Assembly (NCBI GenBank): GCA_021324715.1
Contig: JAJPIN010000157.1
Coordinates: 1 to 42,849 of the forward strand
Length of the DNA: 42,849 bases
Reading direction: 5' to 3'
From: Nitrososphaeria archaeon
GTDB lineage: Archaea > Thermoproteota > Nitrososphaeria > Nitrososphaerales > Nitrososphaeraceae
Part shown: positions 22,772-31,877 of the stretch, piece by piece
How the letters are laid out: each line of letters starts with the position of its first letter
How positions within the stretch are numbered: position 1 is the stretch's first letter
The notes under the pieces: generated by a model
The model's database searches: none
The model's input: the letters and a program-made list of their open reading frames with translations, nothing else
Told to the model about the DNA's origin: nothing
Translations under genes and position numbers: made by a program

Positions 22772-24432
22772 TGTCCTATCAAAGCCATGTGGCAACTATT
22801 CCATTAGGTCAAGGTGGATTTACAGGAGAAGATAACCAAGATAATATCAATATTACAGACCTAATTTTAGCCAAAAATGTACGTTTTGATGGAAATGTGA
22901 TCCGAAAAGTTGGGGGACTCACTGCTTATGATGCAAATGCAGTCACAAATACACCAAATTGTCTTGCAGGAATTGATTATTGGCCAACAGTTACAGATCA
23001 AAAACAAGTAACTGTTTGGTCAGATGGGTCAGTTTATAAAGAAGTTTCAGGCGATCTTGACTCTGATCTATTAGTTAATTCACTTACCTTCACAGATCCA
23101 GTAACTCTTCTTTCTTGTGGTCAAGAGTATGTGGGAAACAATAGAAAACTACTTCTTTTTTCATTAGGTGTTACTCCCCAAATCCTAAATTCAAATGGAA
23201 CAACCATGGCTAATATGACAAATCTTAGTGTCGACTGGTCTGGTAGTAATATGCCTGCCGCAGCACTTTTTCATGACAACCGTGTTGTAGCCTGGGGAAA
23301 TAACAATAGCCCCCACACACTTTACTTTTCAGCCCTCGATGATCATACCAACTTTGCCTACACCGATCCAAATGATGCAACCTCGTATCCCTTACCTATA
23401 TTTGATATTACTCCAGGTGAAGCTCAATACATCAATGCTTGTCACTCATTAGGTACTACACGACTTTACGTTTTTAAATATCCCACAGGTATCTACTTTA
23501 TTGATACTGATCAGTTAACCTCGCTAATAGCACCCGTTACCACTGTTCGGCGAGATATCGGCGTTGCTGGCCCAAAAGCAATTTGCAAAGCGGGTGATCT
23601 TGGAACTGTTTTTATTGGTCATGATGGACACATCTACAGTCTAGACATGGTCAATGATCCAAATTCAGATTTAAGAAATGCGTGCTTCACTAAAACTAAA
23701 CGTCTTACTCGGTGGCTTAAAGAAAATATCAATTTTGCTCGTCTTAAATGGAGTCAATTGACTTATGATACAAATCGTGGCGAAGTTATTGCTACTTATT
23801 CTAAAAGTGGATCGACTTTAAATGATATAGCCCTTGTGTTTGATGTCAATGATCCAAGCAATATTAAAATTGCCTATGAAGATAGAGGTCAGTATCTTAA
23901 TGCTCTTTGGTTTGTTAAAGATACAACTACTACGTATTTTAATCTTTTTCAGTCCGGTGTGGGGGGCGTGGTCTACAAAGCTAATCAGTCAAATAGGGTG
24001 ATTGGAACTTCGACTGGCTATTCTGCTGAGTTTAAAATACCTTCGACTGATTTTCGGTGGCTTGCTAATCAACAGGCACAAATACAATCAACAGTTAATT
24101 TTGCTCAAGTAGATAAAAGAATCGATTTTATTGAGATGAGGATTCAGGCGTTAGGAAACTATGATTTAAGTCTTGATCTATATATTGATGATATCTATTA
24201 CAATACTTTCAATTTTAACCAGGGATCTGCTGGATCTGTTTTAGATGGTGCAGATACTTTGGATTCTACATTTGTTTTAGGATTTGATGGATTCTTAAGA
24301 CGAAGACTTAAAGTAGGGGGATTTGGAAGACGAATCAGTGCTACTTGTTACAATAGTGGAGCAAACCAAGATTTTGGAGCAGCTACCATGATAATTTATT
24401 TTGATACTTTAGGATCAGGAGGAGAGATTTAA
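22771..24432 (+). CDS. Tail hub/nozzle-like beta-propeller protein (553 aa)
   Basis: Begins MSYQSHVATIPLGQGG, then NINITDLILAKNVRFD and VIRKVGGLTAYDANAV, an opening typical of podovirus hub or nozzle proteins (P22 gp10/T7 gp12 type role). Repeated propeller-like blades follow (KLLLFSLGVTPQILNS, HDNRVVAWGNNNSPHTLYF). Two motif copies encode S-P-H-T-L (23309-23319) and G-V-G-G (23957-23965). Known role of such hubs: the tube through which DNA leaves. Family recognised by order and opening, not by a diagnostic motif. Confidence 0.6.
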   Translation: MSYQSHVATIPLGQGGFTGEDNQDNINITDLILAKNVRFDGNVIRKVGGLTAYDANAVTNTPNCLAGIDYWPTVTDQKQVTVWSDGSVYKEVSGDLDSDLLVNSLTFTDPVTLLSCGQEYVGNNRKLLLFSLGVTPQILNSNGTTMANMTNLSVDWSGSNMPAAALFHDNRVVAWGNNNSPHTLYFSALDDHTNFAYTDPNDATSYPLPIFDITPGEAQYINACHSLGTTRLYVFKYPTGIYFIDTDQLTSLIAPVTTVRRDIGVAGPKAICKAGDLGTVFIGHDGHIYSLDMVNDPNSDLRNACFTKTKRLTRWLKENINFARLKWSQLTYDTNRGEVIATYSKSGSTLNDIALVFDVNDPSNIKIAYEDRGQYLNALWFVKDTTTTYFNLFQSGVGGVVYKANQSNRVIGTSTGYSAEFKIPSTDFRWLANQQAQIQSTVNFAQVDKRIDFIEMRIQALGNYDLSLDLYIDDIYYNTFNFNQGSAGSVLDGADTLDSTFVLGFDGFLRRRLKVGGFGRRISATCYNSGANQDFGAATMIIYFDTLGSGGEI

Positions 24433-25490
24433 TGGCATTTCCTACACGAGCACATACATTTGTTTCGGGAGCTACACTTACTGCCTCCCAATTAAATACA
24501 GAATTTGATATAGCTATAAATGCTCTAGCAACGGGTACAAAAGATGCAAATGTGGTGGCACTTACTGCTACGTCACTTGCGGTTTCAACTACTACTGACT
24601 TTGTTGGTAACGTCAATGCTAATGCAAACGTTAATATAGGTGATGCTTCTTCAGATACCCTTAAAGTAAATGCTTCTTCTACTTTTAACAATGCAGTCAC
24701 GATCAATGCGGCAACAACTATAAATGCGGCTACCACAATCAATGCCGCAACTACTTTCAATGCTGCAATCACATTAAATGCTGCTGCAAATATTACTGGA
24801 AATGCAAACATCAGTGGTAATGTGAATGCTGCTGGAAATGTAATTGTTGGAGGTACATTAGGTGTTACTGGAATTGTCACACTTACTGCAAATATTGCTG
24901 GTTCACCTAATATTACTGGAACTCTAACTGCTGGTAATATTGCAACTGCTGGCACTTCTCAATCAACAGGAACGGGAACATTTGGAAACGTATCTACGGC
25001 AGGTTCTCTTACTATTGGTTCTATTGCAGCAACTTCAGCTAATATTGTTGCAGCAGCTAGAACCAGAGCAACAGGAACATCTGTAGGAACTGGTGGAGTA
25101 GCAATTAGTGCTACCTCTAGTGGAAGTATATCATCTGGTTCTTATACAGATGTTACAAATCTTACTGTTACTATTATAACGTCTGGCCGGCCAGTAAGAT
25201 TAGAATTAATTGGTAACTCCTCAGTTTCAACTATTGCGCAATCAGATACGGACTCTACTAGCGGTTCTAGAGTACAATTTTTAAGAGATGGAAGTTTAGT
25301 AGGTGCCGAACTTGAAATAGCCATGGCTGCAACAGGTGCTACGGCCACATCAATTAATATACCACCTGGTTGCATATCTTATATAGATACTCCTGCAGCA
25401 GGAACATATGTTTATAAAGTTCAAGCAAAAGTTGTAACTGCTTCTTCTATTTCATTTAATCAATGCAAACTTGTTGCTTATGAACTATAA
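24432..25490 (+). CDS. Tail fibre-like protein with hexapeptide repeats (352 aa)
   Basis: MAFPTRAHTFVSGATLTA, with SQLNTEFDIAINAL, a fibre N-terminus often seen in podoviruses. Then tandem six-residue repeats of the form TTINAA (about residues 90-120), passing into ANITGNANISGNVNAAGN repeats, as in triple-beta-helix shafts. A C-terminal globular domain (about 230-352) holds the likely trimerisation or binding head. Known role: host attachment (inferred). Confidence 0.6.
   Translation: MAFPTRAHTFVSGATLTASQLNTEFDIAINALATGTKDANVVALTATSLAVSTTTDFVGNVNANANVNIGDASSDTLKVNASSTFNNAVTINAATTINAATTINAATTFNAAITLNAAANITGNANISGNVNAAGNVIVGGTLGVTGIVTLTANIAGSPNITGTLTAGNIATAGTSQSTGTGTFGNVSTAGSLTIGSIAATSANIVAAARTRATGTSVGTGGVAISATSSGSISSGSYTDVTNLTVTIITSGRPVRLELIGNSSVSTIAQSDTDSTSGSRVQFLRDGSLVGAELEIAMAATGATATSINIPPGCISYIDTPAAGTYVYKVQAKVVTASSISFNQCKLVAYEL
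24697..24850 (+). repeat. Short tandem repeats in the fibre gene
   Basis: Degenerate 18-bp units encode TTINAA (for example ACTATAAATGCGGC and ACAATCAATGCCGC), followed by looser AAT-ATT-ACT-GGA-type units. Synonymous differences between units indicate old duplication or selection at protein level rather than recent slippage. Confidence 0.5.
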
Positions 25491-25905
25491 TATTCGTAAA
25501 TACCAGTCATCTGATTATGAGATGATCTGCTCTTGGTGGAAAGCAAATAAAATGCCTTATCCAGCAAAGGATTTCCTACCGTCAACTACATATATCTTGT
25601 GTAATGATCTTGGACTTCCTTTAGTAAGTGTGGCACTCATAGTAACAAATACTTCTTATGTTGCTTGGTTAGAACTTCTTATTGCTAATCCAGAAGTCAC
25701 AAAAGAAGAAAGAAAAGATGCTTGTAAAACATTATTAACACATATGATTAACATTACAAAAGATTTGGGATATAAGAATCTTCTATGTCTTGCTCCAAAT
25801 AAAAAATTAGAGCATTTTTATAATGATTTAGGATTTAAAACAGAATTAAAAGACTCATCTATGTTAGTTATGCAACTTAACAAAGGAGATGTATGCCACC
25901 AGTAG
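25480..25905 (+). CDS. GNAT-family acetyltransferase-like protein (141 aa)
   Basis: Start at ATG 25480 (MNYNIRKYQSSDYEMICS); overlaps the fibre gene by 11 nt. The layout fits GNAT: N-terminal strand and helix (YQSSDYEMICSWWKAN), central strand VAWLELLIANPEV, a CoA-facing helix (KEERKDACKTLLTHMI) and C-terminal KLEHFYNDLGFKTE (the usual AxxFYxxxGF). Similar proteins sit among tail and ejection genes of several podoviruses; their substrate is unknown. May modify a virion or host protein. Confidence 0.65.
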   Translation: MNYNIRKYQSSDYEMICSWWKANKMPYPAKDFLPSTTYILCNDLGLPLVSVALIVTNTSYVAWLELLIANPEVTKEERKDACKTLLTHMINITKDLGYKNLLCLAPNKKLEHFYNDLGFKTELKDSSMLVMQLNKGDVCHQ

Positions 25906-27092
25906 CAGCAGTAGTCGGAGGAGCAGCGTCAGCAGCAGGAGCGATTGCCGGTGCCGTTGGCGGAGGTGGATCATCCTCATCTAGTGGTTATACCCTGCCT
26001 CCAGAACTTGCAATGCAGATGCTCAGCCAGTTTCAGAAATCTTTGCAAGGCACTCAACAGCAGATGCAACAGAATCAACAGATGATTGACATCTATAATC
26101 AAAGATCAAATATTATCAATCAGACTTTGCAGGGATCACTTCCCAATGATGTTGCTATGAAATCTCTTCAACAATCAACAACTCAACTTGCTCAGATGTT
26201 CGGTGGAAATACAATGCAAGCGATTCAGCAAGGGTTTATCGACAAAAATTCAGCAGAGGCCGCAGGACTTATTAAAGAACAAGCTGGCCAGATGCAAAAC
26301 TATGATCAAGGATTCTTAGATAACTTAAAAACTATGGAGTCCCAAGATTACGTAGATCCAGCATTAAAACATCAGCAAGAAGATCAAAGACGTCAACTAC
26401 AACAAGATCTTCAACGTCAAGGTGTTTCACCAGCAGGACAAATGGCAGCACTAAATCAATTTGATCGTAATGCAAGTGATCAACTATTTACGCGATCTCA
26501 AGATCTTAAAAATCAGACTTTCCAACAAGCTCAAATGGCAATAGGTGCAGCAGGATCAGCTTTTGGTCAATATGCTTCAGGAGTAAGTGGTGCTGCGCAA
26601 CTTAATCTACAAGGTCAACAGCAACAGTTTAATCAGGCTCAACAAGGTTATCAAAATATTACTGGTGCTCTTAGCAATGCTCAACAGGGATATGCAGGAC
26701 TTTCGACTCTTCAAGGTAATCAGTTTAATATGGGTCAAACATCACTTCAAGCATCTCGTCAGCTTAATGCAGACACTCAAAATGCTTTCAACCAAATTGG
26801 CCAGTATAAATTTAATAATGATGTCAATCGTTCTCTTGAGATGGGTTTGCTCGGCAATCAAACGGTATATCAACAAACTGGATACAACTCTGGTGGTGGT
26901 ATTGGCGGATTAGGAACAGCAGAAGCAGCCTATCAATCTAATCAATCACAAAAAGGCGCACAAACCTTTATAAATCAATTTGGACAGAATAATCCTTATA
27001 GTTCTTATGTTCAAGGTGGTATCGATCGATATAATAACACATCCAGCACCCCAGCAAGTAGTTCTAATGCACCTTATAGGAGGTTTGTCTAA
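25893..27092 (+). CDS. Internal virion (ejection-type) protein, glutamine-rich (399 aa)
   Basis: Alanine/glycine-rich hydrophobic start (VGGAASAAGAIAGAVGGGG), then a strongly glutamine-rich helical body with few charges (QQQMQQNQQMIDIYNQR and others). This composition and the place after tail genes match internal virion proteins that enter the host envelope during ejection. SD-like AAAGGAG before ATG 25893; ends in AGGAGG used by the next gene. No catalytic motif seen. Confidence 0.6.
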   Translation: MPPVAAVVGGAASAAGAIAGAVGGGGSSSSSGYTLPPELAMQMLSQFQKSLQGTQQQMQQNQQMIDIYNQRSNIINQTLQGSLPNDVAMKSLQQSTTQLAQMFGGNTMQAIQQGFIDKNSAEAAGLIKEQAGQMQNYDQGFLDNLKTMESQDYVDPALKHQQEDQRRQLQQDLQRQGVSPAGQMAALNQFDRNASDQLFTRSQDLKNQTFQQAQMAIGAAGSAFGQYASGVSGAAQLNLQGQQQQFNQAQQGYQNITGALSNAQQGYAGLSTLQGNQFNMGQTSLQASRQLNADTQNAFNQIGQYKFNNDVNRSLEMGLLGNQTVYQQTGYNSGGGIGGLGTAEAAYQSNQSQKGAQTFINQFGQNNPYSSYVQGGIDRYNNTSSTPASSSNAPYRRFV

Positions 27093-28348
27093 TGGCTTAC
27101 GAAACAGAAACAACGCAATCTTTAGGCAATCGTATTGGAAGTGCTCTTAAAGGTGTTGGTGAGGCAGTTAAAGGTAGTATAGACCTAAATGAAACTCTAA
27201 AACACAATGAACTTGCTCGTCAAATGGCTCAGCAACAACTAGACCAATCTCACATAGATTTTCAAAATCAAAAAGCTCAAATGAATGATGCTGCACAAAA
27301 TCAGCAGGCAAATACTCAATTTAATGTATTTAAAGCAGCCTTAGGAAAAGATGAAAAAGGAAATTGGATATTAGATAATAATAAAATCAAAGCTGCTTCT
27401 GGTGCTTTATTTCCTCAATATGACACATGGAGTCAGGTTACTGGAAAGAAATCTAATCCAGATCAATTTATTAATGATAATGTTAACTTTGCTAATGCAG
27501 TAGGACCAGATAATTTAGGTGTTTTATCTACTGCTCATGATGATTTATCTGATTTCTCTAAAGATCCTTCTGCACATAAAGTAATTCAAAGTCGTGCTCA
27601 ATCAGCTCTTAATTCAGTAAGACTTATTGATCCTACAAAAGCAGATCTATTAGAAAAAAGTTTTCAAGATGCTAATGCCACATATCAAAAAGCACAACTT
27701 GCAATGCATTTGGTTCAGCAACGCACTGAAGGAAAAGTGGGACAATCCGACGAGAAACGCTTTAATGACGTCGTCGATACTCTCCAGGGGCGTAAGCGTG
27801 TGGGGGCTGGGGCACCTTTTCAGATGGCTCAACAAAGACTCGCACTTGCTGGCGCAGGAGAAAATTGGCTCAATGCTATGAGATCCGGCAAAGTTGTTGC
27901 CAATAAAGCAGCAATACTGCAATTAAAGTCAAACATTGATCAGATGGTCTCTGGTGGTTCTGGTCGATCTGCTGAGATGGTAAAAATGCTCCTTGAGAAA
28001 ACAGGAAAAAGTAACTTAGCTGATGCTCTTCAGTTTGCTTCAAGTAAGCCACAATCTGCTACTACAAAAGAATTTCTTGATCAATATCAAAATGAACTTG
28101 ACGTAGAGAAATCTGCTTGGACTCAAAAAAGAGATGATTACTTAAATGCAGCCACTTCAGATCTTCAAGATGTTCTCGCTAAAGATCCATCAAAACAACG
28201 TCGTTTAGAAGGTATCTTAAAAGGTATTGCTCCCGGATTTAAAATCCAAGGAAGTGCCTCTTCTGGTCCTCAGCCAGGTGATGTTGAGGATGGTTTCAAA
28301 TTTATCGGAGGCGATCCTTCTGACCCTAAAGCTTGGATTCCACAATAA
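27092..28348 (+). CDS. Internal virion-type protein (418 aa)
   Basis: Mostly helical, starting MAYETETTQSLGNRIGSA, with lysine/glutamine-rich coiled-coil-like stretches (ELARQMAQQQLDQSH). Strong ribosome site AGGAGG before its ATG. A motif copy encodes R-V-G-A (27797-27807), and around it (27720-27830) base and codon use become locally more G+C-rich. Inferred ejection protein from its place between two others. Confidence 0.55.
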   Translation: MAYETETTQSLGNRIGSALKGVGEAVKGSIDLNETLKHNELARQMAQQQLDQSHIDFQNQKAQMNDAAQNQQANTQFNVFKAALGKDEKGNWILDNNKIKAASGALFPQYDTWSQVTGKKSNPDQFINDNVNFANAVGPDNLGVLSTAHDDLSDFSKDPSAHKVIQSRAQSALNSVRLIDPTKADLLEKSFQDANATYQKAQLAMHLVQQRTEGKVGQSDEKRFNDVVDTLQGRKRVGAGAPFQMAQQRLALAGAGENWLNAMRSGKVVANKAAILQLKSNIDQMVSGGSGRSAEMVKMLLEKTGKSNLADALQFASSKPQSATTKEFLDQYQNELDVEKSAWTQKRDDYLNAATSDLQDVLAKDPSKQRRLEGILKGIAPGFKIQGSASSGPQPGDVEDGFKFIGGDPSDPKAWIPQ

Positions 28349-29802
28349 TGCCTGGCCCATGGGAAAAGTATGCAGCCCAACCGAATCAACCTTCTGTAGC
28401 TGCTTCTAAAGGTCCCTGGTCTAAGTATTCCTCATCTGCGGAATCACAAGCCCCCACATCCCAGAGCCAAGGACTGGCGGAACGAGCTGCGGTTGATACG
28501 TCTGGGGCATCCAAATTCTATCCCGACACAAATATAAGTAAGCCAGAGATGGCTGCCACTCAAGTCGTTTCTGGTATTACTGGAATGAATGCTAGTGAAG
28601 CAGCCTCGCAAGGTCTTAAAGATGCTCTAAAAGAACACGCCATATCTTATGCTGAATTTACCAAGATGAAGCAAGATATGTTAAAAGAAAATCAAAGTGG
28701 CAATTCTTATTCTCAGCAACTAGAAACAGTAAAAGCAGAAAATCCCACACTTTCAGCAGCCAGTGATTTAACTGGTCAAGCAATTAATGTCGCCGGCACC
28801 CAACCTGCATTTGATGAACTTGTTCCGATGGCACTTAAGGCAGGAGGAGAAGCTCTTAAAAATACTTCCCAATGGCTTGGTACAAAAGCAATCGGTTTGT
28901 CTGAAAAAGCAATGACCAAAATTGGGGGTGTTCAAGGTGCTCAAAAACTTGGTCAAGTAATGGATGAGTATGGGCTAACTGAACTTCCACGTACTATGCG
29001 TAAATTGGGTGAAAAGCTATCAGAAGCAGTCAATGTAGCAGGAAGTAAGTTAGGATTGGGATATAAAGAAATCGATAAATCACTTAATACTGCCCAGACA
29101 GGTGATAATGTTATTAATAGCACTTTTGATGATTGGATGAAAACATATAAAGAAACAACTGGAATTGAGCCTGGAAAGAATCTTCAAACTAGTATGCGAA
29201 ATACTTTAGAAGATCGATTTGATCCAAAAAAATTATACACTCATCAAGATATTGCTAACATTGCTACAGATATTCAAAAGAAAGCGTGGGATAAAGCTTC
29301 TTTAGATGCAACAAAAACAGACGTTCAAGCTGGTTTTGCTCTTCGTCGTAATAATATATCTCTTGCTGAGCAATCTGGTGCTTCTCCTGAGCTTTTAGAT
29401 CAAGTAAAAGAAGCATCCAGTGCATACAATAAACTTAAAACTGCCAAAGATGCTATTGATGCTAAGTTATCAAAGAATCCATCTAAATTAAGTGCAGTTT
29501 TAAGTGGTGCACAACATATCGGAGCAGCTGCTTTAGGAAAACCCGTGCTTGCGGCAGATATTGCATATACTGCGGCTAACTCTGCTGTGGGTAAAACATC
29601 TGCTGCGGCAGTAACAAAATTAGGATCTAAGCTTTTAGGTGCTGCGGCTGATATGGGTAAGTTTGGTAGAGTAATGCTCAATGTGGCAGCACAACGAGGA
29701 TATCAGGGACTAGTTGAGTGGCATTTACAGCAATTGGATAATAATCCAGATTATGCAAAAGCATATGAAGATGCTAATGATCAGACCAGTTCTCAAAAAT
29801 AA
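28348..29802 (+). CDS. Internal virion-type protein with GPWxKY repeats (484 aa)
   Basis: Start ATG 28348 overlaps the preceding TAA (TAATG); the in-frame ATG at 28333 is less likely. N-terminus has two GPW-E/S-KY units (MPGPWEKYAA and KGPWSKYSSS), a sequence seen in ejection or internal proteins of many podoviruses. The remaining chain is helical and alanine-rich, with no lytic transglycosylase motif. A one-mismatch motif copy (28451-28459) encodes A-P-T-S. Probably ejected with the DNA. Confidence 0.55.
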   Translation: MPGPWEKYAAQPNQPSVAASKGPWSKYSSSAESQAPTSQSQGLAERAAVDTSGASKFYPDTNISKPEMAATQVVSGITGMNASEAASQGLKDALKEHAISYAEFTKMKQDMLKENQSGNSYSQQLETVKAENPTLSAASDLTGQAINVAGTQPAFDELVPMALKAGGEALKNTSQWLGTKAIGLSEKAMTKIGGVQGAQKLGQVMDEYGLTELPRTMRKLGEKLSEAVNVAGSKLGLGYKEIDKSLNTAQTGDNVINSTFDDWMKTYKETTGIEPGKNLQTSMRNTLEDRFDPKKLYTHQDIANIATDIQKKAWDKASLDATKTDVQAGFALRRNNISLAEQSGASPELLDQVKEASSAYNKLKTAKDAIDAKLSKNPSKLSAVLSGAQHIGAAALGKPVLAADIAYTAANSAVGKTSAAAVTKLGSKLLGAAADMGKFGRVMLNVAAQRGYQGLVEWHLQQLDNNPDYAKAYEDANDQTSSQK

Positions 29803-29804
29803 CC

Positions 29805-29885
29805 ATGAAGACTGCGTACAAGATTGCTACTGTAGTTATGGTAAATGTCATACCTAAACAATATCACAAGGACTTACTGGTGTAA
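29805..29885 (+). CDS. Possible micropeptide (26 aa)
   Basis: MKTAYKIATVVMVNVIPK then QYHKDLLV. A short amphipathic or membrane-like helix in the gap before the holin-like gene. No ribosome site; uncertain. Confidence 0.3.
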   Translation: MKTAYKIATVVMVNVIPKQYHKDLLV

Positions 29886-29893
29886 AGGACTTT

Positions 29894-30181
29894 ATGAATG
29901 ATGATCACGACAGAGATTACTTTCTAATCCAATCTATCAATGAAATCAAGCAGATGCAGCGAGATATGAATAGAAATATGGAAAAATTAGTTAACACATT
30001 TAGCGCACATACTCTTGAAGATGCTCAAAACCTAGGCAACATCAAGGTAGCCATATCTAAGCTAGAAGAAAAGAATAAAGTTATCACAACTAGCGCCAGT
30101 CTTGTATGGAGTGGTATTGTGAGTGCCGCAGTAGCCTTAGGTTCTGCCGCGGTTAGTTACTTTCTTAAAAAGCCAAGTTAA
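29894..30181 (+). CDS. Holin-like/XhlA-like protein (95 aa)
   Basis: A charged N-terminal coiled coil (INEIKQMQRDMNRNMEK, VAISKLEEKNKVI) followed by one C-terminal membrane segment (about residues 70-90, VWSGIVSAAVALGSAAVSY) and a lysine end. This is the layout of XhlA-type lysis proteins. Ribosome site AAAGGA before ATG. It heads the lysis region, so a holin role is likely but unproved; the membrane proteins at 30937 and 31957 are other candidates. Confidence 0.55.
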   Translation: MNDDHDRDYFLIQSINEIKQMQRDMNRNMEKLVNTFSAHTLEDAQNLGNIKVAISKLEEKNKVITTSASLVWSGIVSAAVALGSAAVSYFLKKPS

Positions 30182-30210
30182 TTGGTGTTTTAAGAAAAAT
30201 GTGTTAAAAT
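30182..30210 (+). promoter_or_regulatory. Sigma70-type promoter for the lysis genes
   Basis: TTGGTG (30182-30187), 17-bp spacer, TAAAAT (30205-30210). Leader of about 19 nt with AGTGAGG before ATG 30236. Unlike most promoters here it leaves room for a ribosome site. Confidence 0.55.
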
Positions 30211-30235
30211 AAAGGTTTATAGTGAGGTACTTAGA

Positions 30236-30937
30236 ATGAATTTAAGATGTGTGTTGTGTTCGATTCTCGCTTCCATTGTAGTTGCAATGCTTATTTTTGG
30301 GGACGCATATTCTATGCCATTAAGACCGCTTCCACTAAAGATTATTCCTGAAATAGATCTAACAGTTAATGCTGATAGAATTGTCAATGTCAGAGGGCCA
30401 ATAACTCCGATGGCATCTCAGGATTTTGCTCAAGATATGGCAGAAAAAGACAACGGTAAAGATACTATTTATGTAGTTGTTAACTCTCCTGGCGGAGGTA
30501 TTTTACCAGGTCTAGAGATGATTAAACGCCTTGAGGTTACAAAATCACCAGTCGTTTGTGTTGTAGATGGCCTTGCTGCTTCTATGGCTGCCTTATTCAT
30601 TGCATCATGCCCTGTGCTAGTCGCACACAAGTACTCTATTATCATGTTCCATGAGTACTCTACTATGATTCAGGGATCTAGAAAAGATCTTAGATCTCAG
30701 ATGCAACTTGCTGAAGCTGTCTGGAATGCAATATGCCGTGATACATCTAAGAAGATGGGTATGACTGAAGCTGAATTTAGACGACGCAGTGCTGAAGATT
30801 GGTGGATGAATGGCTATGATGCCACCCAAATAGGATTCAGTAGAGCAGTTTTGAACAGATTTATTGTTAAAAATGAGTCAGAAAACCTATTTAAACAACT
30901 TACTAAGTTTTTTACACCTGAGAAAGAAGTAGAATAG
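30236..30937 (+). CDS. ClpP/SDH-family serine protease with N-terminal signal or anchor
   Basis: 233 residues. Residues 7-26 form a signal peptide or anchor (CSILASIVVAMLIFGDAYS). The ClpP fold is clear: VVNSPGGGI (oxyanion loop, S84-G87), LAASMAAL with nucleophile S116, IMFHE with H139 and a later ED-WWMNGYDAxxIGF with D188. All three catalytic residues are present. ClpP is normally a cytoplasmic ring protease and phage versions normally mature capsids; an exported or membrane-tethered form beside the endolysin is unusual. It could cut envelope proteins or act as a peptidase in lysis (inference). Stop overlaps the next GTG. Confidence 0.75.
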   Translation: MNLRCVLCSILASIVVAMLIFGDAYSMPLRPLPLKIIPEIDLTVNADRIVNVRGPITPMASQDFAQDMAEKDNGKDTIYVVVNSPGGGILPGLEMIKRLEVTKSPVVCVVDGLAASMAALFIASCPVLVAHKYSIIMFHEYSTMIQGSRKDLRSQMQLAEAVWNAICRDTSKKMGMTEAEFRRRSAEDWWMNGYDATQIGFSRAVLNRFIVKNESENLFKQLTKFFTPEKEVE

Positions 30938-31341
30938 TGTCTTATAAAGCCTTAGCCATTTCGTTATTTATCGCACTTATTGTTGGCTTTGGCATCGGCT
31001 ATACTTTCGTTCCTACAAAAATACTTACAAAAACAGTGGTTGTAGAAAATACTGTAGAGCACAAAAATACAACCACAACTACTACAAAAAAACCAGACGG
31101 TACAGAAACAACGGTAGTAGTTGATAAAGGTACTGTAGAGACAGATAAAAGCACCTCCAAATTAAAAGAAACAGATCGTGGGAATCTTAACTGGATGGTA
31201 TCAGGCTTTTACACCCGAAACTTAGATAGTCAAAGTGAGATCCTAATCTCAATTAACCGACGAGTTTTTGGTGAGGTTTACGTGGGTATTATTGGATCAA
31301 ATAAGGGGTTTGGCGGAGTTGGGTTAAGCTTACGCTTCTAA
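30937..31341 (+). CDS. Membrane-anchored protein of the lysis region (134 aa, GTG start)
   Basis: TAGTG junction fixes the GTG start. N-terminal membrane segment (about 4-26, ALAISLFIALIVGFGIGYTF), a threonine/lysine-rich stretch (VEHKNTTTTTTKKPDG) and a C-terminal domain of alternating strands that ends VGLSLRF, like an outer-membrane terminal strand. The layout (inner anchor, periplasmic stalk, beta end) would suit a protein linking both membranes, as spanins do, but no family is recognised. Confidence 0.5.
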   Translation: MSYKALAISLFIALIVGFGIGYTFVPTKILTKTVVVENTVEHKNTTTTTTKKPDGTETTVVVDKGTVETDKSTSKLKETDRGNLNWMVSGFYTRNLDSQSEILISINRRVFGEVYVGIIGSNKGFGGVGLSLRF

Positions 31342-31342
31342 C

Positions 31343-31843
31343 GTGTTTCATATTTGGCCTTGTCCTGATTGTAAAGTCCTCATAAATAACATCACATCGA
31401 AATGTAGTTGCGGGTATATAAAAGTGGTTGAACTAATAACTCTAGACAAATATTTAGGTCTCGTGCCCCCACACGATCCCACACTATTGAGCAATGCTAA
31501 AGATCTCCTCTTAAAAGTAAACTCCCTATTACAAGAGATAGGAATAACTGACGTAGTAATGACCTCTGGTTATCGCTCCCCCGAATATAATACAGCCATT
31601 GGCGGGGCAGCAAATAGTAAGCACACCACATGCCAGGCAGTAGATTTAAGCGATAATGACCGAATTATAGGCATGCGGCTTTATACCTTTCAAGATGGGC
31701 TCATCTCTAGAGGTCTTTATTGCGAGGATTTGGATTATTGTATTAAAAAGAATGGATCTAAGTGGGTGCATATTCAGTCTGTAGCACCTAAATCGGGGAA
31801 TCGCTTTTTCATTCCCTACGCAGGTCCGCCAATACGGAAATAA
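31343..31843 (+). CDS. Endolysin: peptidase M15-type (166 aa, GTG start)
   Basis: GTG 31343 is directly after the previous stop. Catalytic core TSGYRSPEYN, SKHTTCQAVDLSD and WVHIQ gives zinc ligands H94, D101 and H143, as in M15 peptidases (the usual G in SxHxxGxAxD is C here). An N-terminal zinc knuckle (C7, C10, C21, C23) precedes it, rare for these enzymes. Known role: cuts the peptide cross-links of peptidoglycan for lysis. No signal peptide, so it needs a holin. One motif copy (31465-31475) encodes V-P-P-H. Confidence 0.8.
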   Translation: MFHIWPCPDCKVLINNITSKCSCGYIKVVELITLDKYLGLVPPHDPTLLSNAKDLLLKVNSLLQEIGITDVVMTSGYRSPEYNTAIGGAANSKHTTCQAVDLSDNDRIIGMRLYTFQDGLISRGLYCEDLDYCIKKNGSKWVHIQSVAPKSGNRFFIPYAGPPIRK

Positions 31844-31877
31844 AAAACCCCCCGAAACTTACCTGCGTGTGGGGGCT
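31842..31877 (-). terminator. Minus-strand intrinsic terminator made from the genome-wide motif
   Basis: On the minus strand AGCCCCC (31877-31871, part of a motif copy), an 18-nt loop, GGGGG plus two U (31852-31846) and four further U (31845-31842). The 7-bp stem includes one G-U pair. It would stop leftward transcription just before it enters the endolysin gene from behind. Confidence 0.5.

Noticed and set aside
31842..31877. Rho-independent terminator for the rightward lysis transcript
   Set aside because: On the plus strand the hairpin is followed by CTGTGA rather than a T-run, so it fits only the minus strand.
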